The notes: generated from the letters alone by a model not told the origin. Shown: positions 1 through 11,191, counted from the first letter of the stretch. The stretch: DNA of 64,000 nt from Calamus simplicifolius (GCA_900491605.1 UESW01001595.1:153196-217195); one strand, 5' to 3'. Numbers and translations: made by a program.

Positions 1-844
1 TCTCTGTGCTGTGCCTGTGATCATCTGATACAACCAAGAGATCATCCTCCACCTCCTGATCTGCAACTGTACTCACAGACTCAGATCCTCCTTTTTCTCC
101 CTTCTGATTTTTCCACTTAGGACAATTCTTCTTAAAATGTCCTACCTCTCCACACTTATAGCACTTCAGCTCTCTCTTGCCTTTCCTGGACTTTGATCGT
201 CCTCCAGACTTACTTCTGTCCCTGCCCCTACCTCTGCCTGTCCTTTCCCCAACTGATAGACCCTCCTGGGGAACAGCTTCCTTGGTCATCTTCTCCCTCT
301 GCTCATTCGTCCGAAGCACCGAGACAATATCTTCATAAATTAATGTCTCCTTCCCATAGAGCAGTGTTGTGACCAATGAGTCATAAGACGTGGGCATTGA
401 ACATAAAAGCAGAAGTGCTTTATCTTCTTCCTCCATCTTGACCCCGACATTCAGAAGTTCATTGCTCATCTGGTCGAATATCTGGATGTGACCCAGCACA
501 TCTCCACCTTCTGACATCCGAAGGCTGTAGAGGCGCTTCTTCAACATCAACTTGTTGCACATATTCTTCCCCATATAGAGGGTGTGCAACTTCGTCCAGA
601 GTCCCTTCGGGGTCTTCTCCTCCAGCACTGAATAGAGGACTGAATCCGCCAGACAGCCCCTGATCATTGAACATGTCTTCTTCTCCAATGAAATCCACTG
701 CTTGTCTGTCATCCCATCTGGCCTTTCCTCCAAAGCCAAATCTAAACCCTGCTGCACAAGGAGGTCCTCTACCCGGACTTTCCACATGGAGAAACTTCCC
801 TTCCCATCAAACTTCTCAACCTCTATTTTTATGCTACTCCCCAT
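1..844 (-). CDS. copia Gag polyprotein N-terminal part (UBN2-type gag with CCHC zinc knuckle), 3' end outside window
   Basis: An ATG at 844 opens a frame with no stop through the left edge, 281 codons, read by hand. The start MGSSIKIEVEKFDGKGSF and the following SMWKVRVEDLL are typical of plant copia Gag (UBN2/DUF4219 family), which packages element RNA into virus-like particles in the cytoplasm. A basic Gly/Arg/Ser linker (about residues 200-220) precedes a zinc knuckle CYKCGEVGHFKKNC with the exact CX2CX4HX4C spacing (about residues 228-241). An acidic linker follows, leading towards the protease outside the window. The start lies 117 bases downstream of the primer-binding site, as expected for the first ORF of the genomic RNA. 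There is no frameshift or internal stop, unlike every other transposon ORF in this window. Confidence 0.9.
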   Translation of the reverse strand, partial: MGSSIKIEVEKFDGKGSFSMWKVRVEDLLVQQGLDLALEERPDGMTDKQWISLEKKTCSMIRGCLADSVLYSVLEEKTPKGLWTKLHTLYMGKNMCNKLMLKKRLYSLRMSEGGDVLGHIQIFDQMSNELLNVGVKMEEEDKALLLLCSMPTSYDSLVTTLLYGKETLIYEDIVSVLRTNEQREKMTKEAVPQEGLSVGERTGRGRGRDRSKSGGRSKSRKGKRELKCYKCGEVGHFKKNCPKWKNQKGEKGGSESVSTVADQEVEDDLLVVSDDHRHSTE

Positions 845-960
845 GGCCAATTTCAAAAATAGCACAAAAATAAATTTTATAAAATAGAGAAGTACCTTGA
901 CGAGATTCTGTTGAAATTATTTCAACTCCTTGAAGGCCTCCAGATTACTCCTTGAACCAG

Positions 961-972
961 GCTCTGATACCA
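961..972 (-). other. primer-binding site, initiator-Met tRNA type
   Basis: The minus strand reads TGGTATCAGAGC two bases inside the LTR end. This is the classic plant LTR-retrotransposon site complementary to the 3' end of initiator methionine tRNA, where minus-strand DNA synthesis is primed. Confidence 0.93.
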
Positions 973-974
973 CT

Positions 975-1525
975 TGTTAGGGTTTAGACCTTGATGAATA
1001 GCAATGGGATTCCCCATTGAACAAGAACTAGAACTAAGGATTTCTAATCCTATTAGGTTTAGACCTTGATGAATAGCAATGGGATTCCCCGTTCAACAAG
1101 AACTAGAATTAAGGATTTCTAATCCTGTTAGGTTTAGACCTTGATGAAGAGCAATGGGATTCCCCGTTCAACAAGAACTAGAATTAAGGATTTCTAATCC
1201 TGTTAGGTTTAGTTCTTGAAAAGGAGGAAGATGGGGAGGAGAAAGAAAGGGCTGCCGCCCTATGATGAGAGAAGGGAATTTTTGGGAGAAAAGAATCTGT
1301 TCTCTATTCCATCCAAACCCTAGAGACTAGAGTTTAAATACATCCACGAAGTGGGCCAGGTCCAGACTCAACAAAAAAACTCCCATGGACTAAACCAATG
1401 AGATTAAACTAATCCCCAAGCCCGTGTACACCCGTGACTTGATTTAATCTCAACCCTTGGACTCAAACCCAGCCCAATACAAGTTAGCCCACCTGGGCCT
1501 TGATAGCACCACACCAGGCCCAACA
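975..1525 (-). repeat. copia 5' LTR (551 bp)
   Basis: Bounded by TG...CA (minus strand TGTTGGGCC...CCTAACA), directly followed by the primer-binding site. Its sequence interrupts an ankyrin exon at 1526. The half nearest the gag consists of a tandem repeat annotated separately. The partner LTR is outside the window, so no divergence date can be given. Confidence 0.88.
976..1216. repeat. 75-76 bp tandem repeat inside the copia LTR
   Basis: Three full units and a short fourth start with TTAGG(G)TTTAGACCTTGATG at 977, 1053, 1128 and 1203. Units differ at only a few bases. The array lies at the 3' end of the LTR in element orientation, so LTR length may vary between copies of this family. Confidence 0.9.
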
Positions 1526-2820
1526 GTCTCCATGTTCTCTTGGTGACTTCAGCAACATGTCAAGAGGAGTGAATTCTTTTAAGTTGATGGAATTTATGTC
1601 AATCCAGGGATTCCTTAACAAGAACTTAACTATCTGTTGCTTGAAAGAAGGAGAAAAAAAAAACTCTTATCATAATAATATTAACGAACTGTTTTAAGAG
1701 TAGCAAAAATTAAGTTGGGTCATACTTGAAACTGGTTTCTAGCAACTGCAGCAAGGTGCAGAATATTGTTTTCCTTCTCATCCTTCGACTTAAATAGCTC
1801 ATCACCATCCATTTTCTCCACCAAAAAGCTTTCGCTGAGATCAAGCACCTGAGGGAAGATAAAGAAGAAGAATAGATGGATATGAAAGAAAAAGAGAAAG
1901 CCTTTGTTTCTTTCTTGGTCTATCCGATTACATCTAGATGGAGCCTTAAATGATGATCCATAGTCTATCCGATTACATCTAGATGGAGCCTTAAATAATG
2001 ATCCATCTTGTACGATAAACTTCTCCGCACCAGCTCGTAACCAACTCCTCAATAAACTCCCTAAAATATGGAAGCCTATCCAGAAAACCTAAGCTCAATC
2101 CCCATATACCCAATCCCATAATCTACGATTAGGTTATTAAACATTCTCTCAAAAAACTTCCTTTTAAATCAAGCATTCAAATCCGAGCCTATGTACATCC
2201 ATCACTCACATGCTCTCTATTCTTGGATCAAAAGCCGACTCAAATGACTTAGAAATCGAAGAACTTATGTAGCCTAAGCTCTCAAATCTGTGTGACTCAC
2301 CTCAACTTTGGATGTGTCACATCTAAGCTTACAGAACCTGACAACATCGAAACAGTTTGACATCACAGCCAAATGAAGAACGGTATCTTGTTGGCGTGTC
2401 GCTTCTTGTGCAGCCTCTGAGCAGGCTTCAATCAATTCTCTCATGACATGATCCCTCCCTTTGATCACTGCTATATGGATTGGCAAGAAACCATCTTTGT
2501 CTTGTACGAGGCAGAGCTCTGAAGGCACCTTCAGCAGCTTTTTCACCACTGAGAGGTGACCATTGGCTGAAGCCAAGTGCAAGGCGGAGAGGCCTTTCTC
2601 GTTGAGGTCCTTGGCAAGTTCAGGTCTTATAGGTTGAGGATTTCTCAAGCAAATCAGCACAACCAAGCAGCGCGGCAACATGTAGGAGGTTGTTTGAAAG
2701 ATAATTGGTGGTGTTCACTTTGTGAAGGAGAAAGCTGTCCTCCTGAAGAAGTCGGTGGAAAGCATCCAAGTCTCCAGCACGAAATGCTGCTTCGAGTCTA
2801 GCATCCATTTGTTCATCCAT
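1526..2820 (-). pseudogene. ankyrin-repeat protein (ITN1/ACD6-like), truncated by copia insertion and frameshifted
   Basis: Exon 1 (2820-2301) encodes an N-terminus of the MDARLEAAFRAGDLDAFHRL kind and ankyrin repeats (LLHVAALLGCADL, GLSALHLASANGHLSVVKKL, GFLPIHIAVIKGRDHV, DTVLHLAVMSNCFDVVRF). It ends at a GTGAGT donor. Exon 2 (1848-1726) follows a CCCTCAG acceptor, reads VLDLSESFL...NNILHLAAVARNQFQ in the same phase, and ends at a GTATGA donor. Exon 3 (1633-1526) continues in phase as IVKFLLRNPWIDINS...TPLDMLLKSPREHGD and is cut by the LTR. The remaining repeats and the C-terminal PGG/membrane domain usual in this family are absent. A frameshift sits near 2640-2655 in exon 1, where ...GCADLL must change frame to ...ICLRNPQ. 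Start may be 2820 or 2808. Members are usually membrane-anchored signalling proteins; this copy is probably dead. Confidence 0.85.
1919..2008. repeat. 45-bp tandem duplication in ankyrin intron 1
   Basis: Two nearly identical 45-bp units (1919-1963 and 1964-2008) beginning tctatccgattacatc lie in the intron between exons 1 and 2. They differ at about one position, so the duplication is recent. Confidence 0.9.
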
Positions 2821-2844
2821 GTTTGCCAGACGATACCGTGTGTC

Positions 2845-2854
2845 TATTTTTATA
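2845..2854 (-). promoter_or_regulatory. possible TATA box of the ankyrin gene
   Basis: Minus strand TATAAAAATA, 25 bases upstream of the ATG at 2820 and 37 upstream of the ATG at 2808. The distance allows only a very short leader, so either the leader is minimal or the match is chance. It also overlaps an upstream in-frame ATG. Confidence 0.35.
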
Positions 2855-3864
2855 TCCATCAAACCGTTCAGATTTTAAGCAAAGAACGGTGTGTTTGAAC
2901 AGGCCACTTGTTTGAGAGAGAGGACGGCACATTACGTTGCATAAAAGGAGTGGCCCAAAATGGCCTGGCGGTTGGGGAGGAAGGCTCACGTTAAAATTTA
3001 AATGAAGTTAATTGAATAGCAAGCGAACTTTTTCTTCTTCATTATAAATTTTTTTTAAAAAAATATTGAAGTAGCATCGAGCTGGTGACGCGTAACATTC
3101 CCTCCCGATCGATTCCAATATCGCTTGGTGGTCGAAGGGAGAAATACTGATAAGGCCACGTCCATCGTCCTTGAGAATCCAAAAATATTAAACACTCGTG
3201 CATTACACGTGACGTGGCGCATTATAAATCAAATTAGCAGGAATTTTAAATGACTGGTGCATTTACTCTGAAGCCGAGTGACCCGATGTAGTCCAAGGAC
3301 CAGTGATCTACCGGTGGATCTGTACCCTGCCGGGCCGTGTATTAAATCATGCATTCAGTACTCGCCGGCAAGAGGGGCTGGGCAACAACCTTAGTCGTCT
3401 CTTCTATTGGCAGATTTGACTTGCCCGTCATTTGTAAGCACAGCTTACCCAGCAAAAAACGCAAAGGTGCAAGCTTAAGGTAGGTCACTAACCGATCGAG
3501 TACGCAATGGAAAAGGAGTGATTTCTCTTTGGTGTAATATCGACTGCAAAGTAATCCGCTATTAGGAATTGATTTAGCGCCATCATGAAGTTTAAACTAA
3601 GAATTGCTGCCATAAAATTAAGAAGTTTAATACTGATAGAATATCCAGATAGCGAATTTCTTAAAAATAAAATATAACAGTGCTACATTTCTTTTTATTT
3701 ACAAAACAAATCATGTTTGTTAAATTTCAATCCTTTGATGCGATCATAAAAAGTTAATCCTTATCATTTTCATCCTGTAATCGCCCTATCTTTTTGGACG
3801 CCCATTAGAATCAGATTCTTGCTCTCTTTTTCAAAAGCATTGAGATTTTATCATTAGACCAGTC

Positions 3865-3903
<39 letters not shown>

Positions 3904-4741
3904 CCCCCCCCCCCCCCTCAGACACGCACACATATCCTAACAGCCCTTGCTTCCATTTACTAAGGCAAGCCAATGTTGTAGTCCTACGCCAAACCACTAT
4001 TACTGACTGATCAAGGGTGCAACTAAAAGATGCTGAATCCAAATAGAATGAGGAGCTGCTGTATACTATAAGAAATTAATTATGTTTCTAATAGAAACTC
4101 AAATCATGAAAGCCGATCGAAATCACATACCTCCAGCCATTATTTACCTTTACTTAATTTGTTTCTTTTGTTTACTTAATTTCTCGCACTATCTCTTCAA
4201 TTCTGATGGTGTATATTTTGTGTGTAAAGAGTAGTGTATGGACCGAGCAAAAAAATAGAAGCTTTATATAGTCATTGCTCCATCAATAATGACTTTTTAA
4301 TTACCTACCATTACCATACCTTAAGCATTATTGAATGATCATAACTAAATTGCCATTACATAAGTTAATAACCATTTCAGTTGCAAAAGATGAATGGTCA
4401 TAGAAGACCAAAAGTTTGCACCAGAATGATCATAGAAGACCAAGAGTTTGCATCACATAACGTAACAAACGGTTACATTCTTTCACTTTGTGAAAACATT
4501 GATTTACAATGAAACGAAACATATGAATCATAGAGATAAGTCATCTAGATGTGAGTAATATCATGATGTATTTTACTTCCTAAGTTTCTTATGCGATAAC
4601 AACTTAATGAACAACCTTATGTTTATTCTTGGTCCAAATATGAAATATATTTTCTCAAATAAAATAAAGTTACGCTCAAAAGTTATGCTCATAAATATGA
4701 AAAAATATCTAAATACATAAAAGATAATATCTAAATACATA
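2855..4741. other. intergenic region upstream of the ankyrin gene
   Basis: I see no convincing gene. The sequence is mixed to AT-rich, with one microsatellite (3869-3917). The part next to the ankyrin gene is its presumed promoter. The right boundary is the CACTA terminus at 4742. Confidence 0.6.
3869..3917. repeat. (CT)16 microsatellite followed by a run of 17 C
   Basis: Pure CT dinucleotides from 3869 to 3900 and then 17 consecutive C residues. The exact lengths are prone to sequencing error. Confidence 0.97.
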
Positions 4742-5275
4742 CACTACATGAAAATTCAGAAATAGCGATGCCAATTTAGCGATGCATTTTTGCATCACTA
4801 AATTACGATAAATTGCGACAACTCAACAAGAAAAACAAATAGTGACACCATTAGCGACGCAATAAAAATGCAATAAAAATTGTGTCGCTATTTAGCAACG
4901 CAATAGCGATGCATATAACAAAAAAAAAAAAAAAATTTTTAATATAGCGACGCAATGATGCGTCAAAATATAGCGATGCATTAGCGATGCCAAAACCCAA
5001 AAAATTTTAAAAAAAATCGTTAATATAGCGACGCAATATTGCGTCGCTATATTGCGACGCATTAGCGACGCAAAAACCCAGAAAATTAAAAAAATTTGTT
5101 AATATAGCGACGCAATGATTGTGTCGCTATTTAGCGACGCAATAGCGACTCAATAGCGACGCATATACCAAAAAAAATAAAAAAAAATTAATTTTTAATA
5201 TAGCGACGCAAAACCCAAAAAATTAAAAAATAAATCGTTAATTTAGCGATGCATATAACAAAAAAATAAAATAAA
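4742..5275. repeat. element A left TIR and subterminal repeats
   Basis: After CACTACATGAAAAT come many copies of AGCGACGCA/AGCGATGCA and the inverse TGCGTCGCTA, often as facing pairs, separated by AT-rich spacers. In En/Spm elements such short subterminal motifs bind the element-encoded TNPA-type protein. CpG to TpG/CpA variants (GACGCA/GATGCA) are common, as expected for methylated DNA. Confidence 0.9.
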
Positions 5276-5284
5276 TTTAATTTT

Positions 5285-5455
5285 TATCGTGGCCATGGTC
5301 GGCAACCACGGCCGTCGCCTGGCCACAGTGGCCAGCCCGCCGGTTAAAAAAAAGGGGTTTTTTTTTGACAACCCCTCCCGTGAAAAAAAAAAATAACAAA
5401 AAATATAAAGTGGTTCCCTTCCTTTCTTGCCAGCCACGGCAGTTTCCATCGTCGA
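5285..5455. repeat. isolated GC-hairpin unit in element A
   Basis: One unit resembling the main GC block (ggcctggccac-type motif near 5318, then poly-A and poly-T runs), placed between the first subterminal block and the minisatellite. Copies B and C have no clear equivalent here. Confidence 0.6.
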
Positions 5456-8400
5456 TCATCACTGATCGGGATAATGGCTTGGATCGCTCGCAACCATCAA
5501 ATCGTTGCCGATCGGATGGATCACAACCGTCGGATCAATCATCGCTGATCGGGATCATGGCTTGGATCAATCAAAACCGTCGGATATCGTCGCCGATCGG
5601 ACGGATTGCAATCATCGGATTGATCATCGCCGATCGGGATCATGGCTTGAATCGATCGCAACCGTCGGATATCATCGCCGATTGGATGTATCACAATCGT
5701 TGGATCGATCATCGCCGATCGTGATCATGGCTTGGATCGATTGCAACCGTTGGATCATCGTCGATCGGTTGAATCGCAACCTTCGGATCGATCACCGCCG
5801 ATCGGGATCATGGGTTCAATCGATCACAACCATCGGATATTGTTGCCGATCGGATGGATCGAAACCATCGGATCAATCATCGCAGATCGGGATCATGGCT
5901 TGGATTGATCACAACTGTCGGATCGTTGCCGATTGGATGGATCGCAATGGTCGGATTGATCATCGCTGATCGGGATCATGGCTTGGATCGATCGCAACCA
6001 TTGGATCATCGCCGATCGATTGGATCGCAATGGTCGGACCGATCATTGCCGATCAGGATCATGGCTTGGATCACTCGCAACCATCGGATATCGTTGCCGA
6101 TCGAATGGATCGCAACGGTCGGATCGATCATTGCCGATCGGGATCATGGCTTGGATCGATCGCAACCATCAGATATCGTCGTCGATCGGATGGATTGCAA
6201 CGGTCGGAAGATCATCACTGATCGGGATCATAGCTTGGATTGATCACAACCATTGGATCGTCGCCGATCGGTGGGATCGCAACGGTTGGATCGATCGTTG
6301 CCAATCGAGATCATGGCTTGGATCGCTCGCAACCGTCGGATATCGTCGCCGATCGGATGGATCGCAATCGTCAGATTGATCATTGCCGATCAGGATCATG
6401 GCTTGGATCGCTCGCAACCGTCAGATATCATCATCGATCGGATGGATCGCAACCATCGAATCGATCATCGCCGATCGGGATCATGGCTTGGATCGATCGC
6501 AACCGTCGAATCATCGCCGATCGGTTGGATCGCAACCGTCGGAGATTGATCATCGCCAATCGGGATCATGGCTTTGATCGATCACAAACGTTGATATCGT
6601 CACCGATCGAATGGATCGCAACCGTTGGATCGATCATCGCGGATCAGGATCATGGCTTGGATCGATCTTAACCGTCTGATATCATCGTCGATCAGATGGA
6701 TCGCAACCGTCGGATCGATCATCGACGATTGGGATCATGGCTTGGATCGATCGCAACCGTCGAATCGTCGCTAATCGGTTGGATCGTAACCATCGGAGAT
6801 CGATCATCGCTGATCGGGATCATGGCTTTGATCGATCGCAACTGTCTGATATCGTCGCCGATCGGATGGATCACAACCGTCGGATCGATCATTGCCGATT
6901 GGGATCATGGCTTGGATCGATCGCAACCGTCTGATATCATCGTCGATCGGATGGATCGCAACTGTCGGATCAATCATCGCCGATCGAGATCATGGCTTGG
7001 ATCGATCGCAACCGTTGGATCATCGCCGATCGGTTGGATCGCAATGGTCAGATCAATCGTCACCGATTAGGATCATGGCTTGGATTGCTCGCAACCATTG
7101 GATATCGTCATCAATCGGATGGATCGTAATCGTCGGATCGATCATCGCCGATCGGGATCATGGCTTGGATCGCTTGCAACCGTCGAATATCGTCATCGAT
7201 CGGATGGATCGCAACCATCGGATCGATCATCATCAATCGGGATCATGGCTTAGATCGATCGCAACCATTGGATCATCACCGATCGGTTGGATCGCAACAG
7301 TCGAATCAATCATCGCCGATCGGGATCATGGCTTGGATCGATCGCAACCGTCGTATCGTCGCGGATCGGTTGGATCACAATGGTCAGATCGATCATTGCC
7401 GATCGGGATCATGGCTTGGATCGATCGCAACCGTCTGATATTATCGCCGATCGGATGGATCGCAACCATCGGATCGATCATCGCCGATCAGGATCATGGC
7501 TTGGATCGATCGCAATCGTCGGATCATCGCCGATCGGTTGGATCACAACGGTTGGATCGATCATCGTCAATCGGGATCATGGCTTGGATCACTCGCAACC
7601 GTCGGATATCGTCGCCGATCGGATTGATCGTAATCATCGGATCGATCATTGCCGATCGGGATCATGGCTTGGATCGATCGCAATCGTCGGATATCATCGT
7701 CGATTGGATGGATCGCAACCGTCAGATCGATCATCGCCGATCAGGATCATGGCTTGGATCGATCACAACCATCTGATATCGTCGCCTATCGGTTGGATCG
7801 CAACCTTCGGATCGATCATCGCCCATCGAGATTATGGGTTCAATCGATCGCAACCGTCGGATATTGTTGCTGATCGGATGAATGCAACCGTTGGATCGAT
7901 CATCGCCGATCAGGATCATGGCTTGGATCGATCACAACCATCGGATCATCGCCGATCGGTTGGATCGCAACAGTTGGATCGATCATCGCTGATCGGGATC
8001 ATGGCTTGGATCACTCGCAACCATAGGATATCATCGCCGATCAAATGGATCACAACAGTTGGATCGATCATTACCGATCGGGATCATGGCTTGGATCGAT
8101 CGCTACCATCGGATATCATCGCCGATCGGATGGATCGCAACTATCGGATCGATCATCATCGATCGGGACCATGGCTTGGATCGATCGCAACCGTCGAATC
8201 ATCGTCGATCGGTTGGATCGCAACCGTCGGATCGATCATCGCCGATCGGGATCATGGCTTGGATCGATCGCAACCGTCGGATCATCGCCGATCGGTTGGA
8301 TTGCAATGGTCGGATCGATCATTGCCGATTGGGATCATGGCTTGGATCGATCGCAACCGTCTGATATCGTCGCCGATCGGATGGATCACAACCATCGGAT

Positions 8401-8879
8401 CAATCATCGCCGATCGGGATCATGGCTTGGATTGATCGCAACCGTCGGATATCATTGCCGATCGAATGGATCGCAACGGTCAGATCGATCATCGCCGATC
8501 GGGATCATGGCTTGGATCGATCGCAACCGTCAGATCATCGTTGATCGGTTGGATCGCAACCGTCGGATCGATCATCGCCGATCGGGATCATGGCTTGGAT
8601 CACTCGCAACTGTCGGATATCGTTGCCGATCGAATGGATCGCAACGGTCGGATCGATCATCGCCGATCGGGATCATGGCTTGGATCGATCGCAACCGTCG
8701 GATATCGTCGTCGATCGGATGGATCGCAACGGTCGGATCGATCATCACTGATCGGGATCATAGCTTGGATTGATCGCTACCATCGGATCGTTGCTGATCG
8801 GTAGGATCGCAACGGTCGGATCGATCGTTGCCGATCGAGATCATGGCTTGGATCGCTCGCAACCGTCGGATATCGTCGC
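5456..8879. repeat. GATC-rich minisatellite, about 40 units of 84-87 bp (element A)
   Basis: Units carry gatcatggcttggatcgatc, cgcaaccgtcggat and atcgccgatcggatgg motifs, spaced 84 or 87 bases apart (landmarks near 5469, 5550, 5636, 5720, 5806, 5889). Because the periods are multiples of three and units seldom contain plus-strand stops, long open frames appear in several frames at once; I do not treat them as genes. The same array is shorter in B and C. Confidence 0.93.
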
Positions 8880-9130
8880 AATATTACAATGCAAATCTAA
8901 TGCGTCGCTAATTTTCCACCATAATGCCTATTGGCGGCAACTTAGCGACGTATTAGCGACGCAATTATGCGTCGCTAATCCTAATTCATAAAACCCTCCC
9001 CCCTCTTCTTCTTCCTCCACACGAGCCCGAACCCCCCCCCCCCTCCTGTCTTCTCCTTTCTCCTCCTCCGTCTTCCCCACCTCCGGCGGCTCTTCGGCGA
9101 CTCTCCGGCACCCGACGACCTTGCCGGCGA
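8880..9130 (+). promoter_or_regulatory. element A second subterminal block, TATA-like box and GC-rich leader
   Basis: Subterminal repeats to 8980 are followed by a TATA-like cataaaac (8987-8994) and a CT- and GC-rich leader (cttcttcttcctcc...) comparable with the leaders of B and C. A clean GTAAGC donor is not present here; GCGAGG|GTTATT near 9132 is a possible degenerate one. This is inferred to be the promoter and first, non-coding exon of the transposase gene. Confidence 0.55.
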
Positions 9131-9169
9131 GGGTTATTTTCAGATACCCCTCCCTCCCTCCCTCCCCAT

Positions 9170-9780
9170 GTTAAAAAAAAAATTGGTATGAGAGGGGGTT
9201 TTTTTCCCACCCCCCTCTTGTTTCGGCCACTGCCGTGGCCGGCAACTCAGTGGGCCTGGCCACGGTGGCCAAGCCACAAAAAAATTTAACAGGGGAACCA
9301 CCCCTCCCGTCTTTTCCGGCCACGGCTACGACCGTGGCCTGGCCACAGTGGCCAGGCCATGAAAAAAAGTTTAACAGGGGGGAAATCTCCCCCCCCTCCC
9401 GTCTTCTCCGGCCACAGCCGCGGCCGTGGCCGGTCGTGGCTTGGCCACAGTGGCCAGGCCACGGAAAAAAAATTAACAGGGGGAAACCCCCCCCGCCTCC
9501 CGTCTTCTCCGGCCACGGCCGTGGCTGTGGCCGATCATGGCCTGGCCACAGTGGCCAGGCCACGGAAAAAAAATTTTACACGGGGGGTTGTTCCCGTCCC
9601 TCCCATCTTCTCCAGCCATGGCCGCGGCCGTGACCGGTCGTGGCCTGGCCACAGTAGCCAGGCCACGAAAAAAAAAAATTTAACACGGGGGTTTGGCCCA
9701 CCCACCTCCCATCTTCTCCGGCCACAGCCGTGGTCGTGGCCTGGCCACGGCCACGGAAAAAAAAAATTAACACGGGGGGT
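9170..9780. repeat. GC-hairpin block of element A (about six units of 90-100 bp)
   Basis: Each unit has a G-run, a C-run, gtcttctccggccac and a near-perfect palindrome GTGGCCTGGCCAC / GTGGCCAGGCCAC with about one base between the arms, then a poly-A run and ttaacagggg. Equivalent blocks occur at the same place in B and C, between leader and transposase, that is within the inferred leader intron. Confidence 0.88.
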
Positions 9781-11045
9781 TAGATTTATTATTAAATATT
9801 TATTAAAAATTATTGATTAATTATTTAATTATTATTATTAAAAATATTATTAGTAAGCTTTTGATATTTTAATCTTAATAATTTATTCAAATATATTATT
9901 ATATCAATTAAATTAGAAAACCCCTATAGTAATATTATATATCAAATAAATATATATTACAATAACATTATAATACACTATAATATTATTTTAATATTAT
10001 ACAAAAAAATTATACTATGTGATATTATAATATTATAATATAATGATTCTATAACATCATTATATTGAACTATTTTGGGTTTGATGAAATTTTAAAATAA
10101 ATTTGAAATAGTTTTCTACATGCATGTCTTATTGTTAGAATGTTATTATAAGTTCATATTACAATATTAAATTTAATATTATATTCATTTCACTCATAAA
10201 AATATTTATAATAAACTCATTATAAATTAATATGAAATTATGATATAATTCAATATTTGGATTTTTTACTATTAAATTAGAAAAATAAAATTTATTATCC
10301 CTTTAACTTATTGTATTTACTGTGATCATAAAAAAGTATGTTTTTGATAATTAATTTAAGACACTTTATTAATAATATCATATTATAATATATATTAACT
10401 TATATTAGTTCATAATATTATAATATAAAATAATAACAATAAATTATGGTATTCTAATAAATAATGGTTGCAATATAACATCATTGTAGTATTTGCTAAT
10501 TAGTGATTCTGATCGATAGTAAATTAATTAAATAAATTACTTTACAATTATTTAGTGCTTATTATGTTTTAAATTAATTTAGTCATAATTGATTAGTGAT
10601 TTTTATATAGTCATGGTTCAATTTCTCAGTCTATTAAACTATGCATGGCAGTTTATTGGTGAACATTTGACATATATGGGTTTTAATTTATTGATATTAT
10701 AATATGATATTATAATGATTTTATAATATCATATTATAATATGATTTTATAATAGCATATTATGTCTTGATTATTTACATCCTACTTCAAATTGAATGAT
10801 GCATTAAATTATGTAATGCTAGAATGAACGTCTTATTGTAGTTCTATTTAATTTTTAACACCGAATTAGTAGTTTCAATGATTTATATTTTAGTCTTCAC
10901 ATACAATTATGTAATGAGTTTATTACGGAATTGACAAGAATTTCTGAATAACAAGCATAAGTTCGATTGTCTTTGGATTTCCATATTATTTTTCGCAGCA
11001 CTATAACCTTTAAACCCATTTGAGAATTGGAAGACTTAGTCTTGC
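9781..11045. other. AT-rich part of element A (inferred leader intron)
   Basis: Very AT-rich with many short TATAATAT-type inverted repeats. I see no coding signal. B and C have comparable AT-rich DNA in the same place (18720-19320 and 23830-24290). Confidence 0.6.
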
Positions 11046-11191
11046 AAATTCTCAAATTATCTTGGTGGATAGTTTGAGAAATTTTTTTGCGATATGTTAG
11101 TCTGCTATTAATCATCATTGGTTGAGATTGTGGTTTGTATTTCCTCATACATTCTCCTAGTGGGGCATATATGTCACACATTTAGGAGAAC
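11046..11191. promoter_or_regulatory. two conserved palindromes upstream of TNP2 (element A)
   Basis: Palindrome 1 (11046-11084) has arms AATTCTCAAATTATC and GATAGTTTGAGAAATT. Palindrome 2 (11151-11191) has arms TTCTCCTA and TAGGAGAA around ggcatatatgtc. Both recur at the same relative place in B and C while the surrounding AT-rich DNA diverges. Confidence 0.7.

Larger units (their letters stand above)
1..1525 (-). mobile_element. Ty1/copia retrotransposon, 5' part only (runs off left edge)
   Basis: Read on the minus strand the order is LTR (1525-975), primer-binding site (972-961), gag (844-1), and then the window ends, so pol and the second LTR must lie to the left. The LTR starts TGTTGG and ends CTAACA. 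The right flank is the coding sequence of exon 3 of an ankyrin gene, so the element landed in a gene; the five bases next to the LTR (1526-1530, gtctc) should be repeated at the far end as the target duplication. The uninterrupted gag suggests a fairly recent insertion. Confidence 0.9.

Noticed and set aside
459..785. 108-codon minus-strand frame beginning MESPGRGPP
   Set aside because: Out of frame with the true Gag, which runs from 844 through the left edge and carries the zinc knuckle.
3854..4042. Frame with a Gly run and an Arg-Glu repeat
   Set aside because: Produced by the (CT)16-C17 microsatellite read on the minus strand.
4760..5275. Regularly spaced short repeats that could suggest a CRISPR array
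   Set aside because: The motif occurs in both orientations, with variable AT-rich spacing, next to a CACTA terminus in a plant genome: subterminal transposon repeats.
7287..8435. 382-codon open frame with repeats of the DHGLDRSQPSD type
   Set aside because: It is a by-product of the 84-87 bp minisatellite; overlapping frames are open as well and there is no start context or domain.
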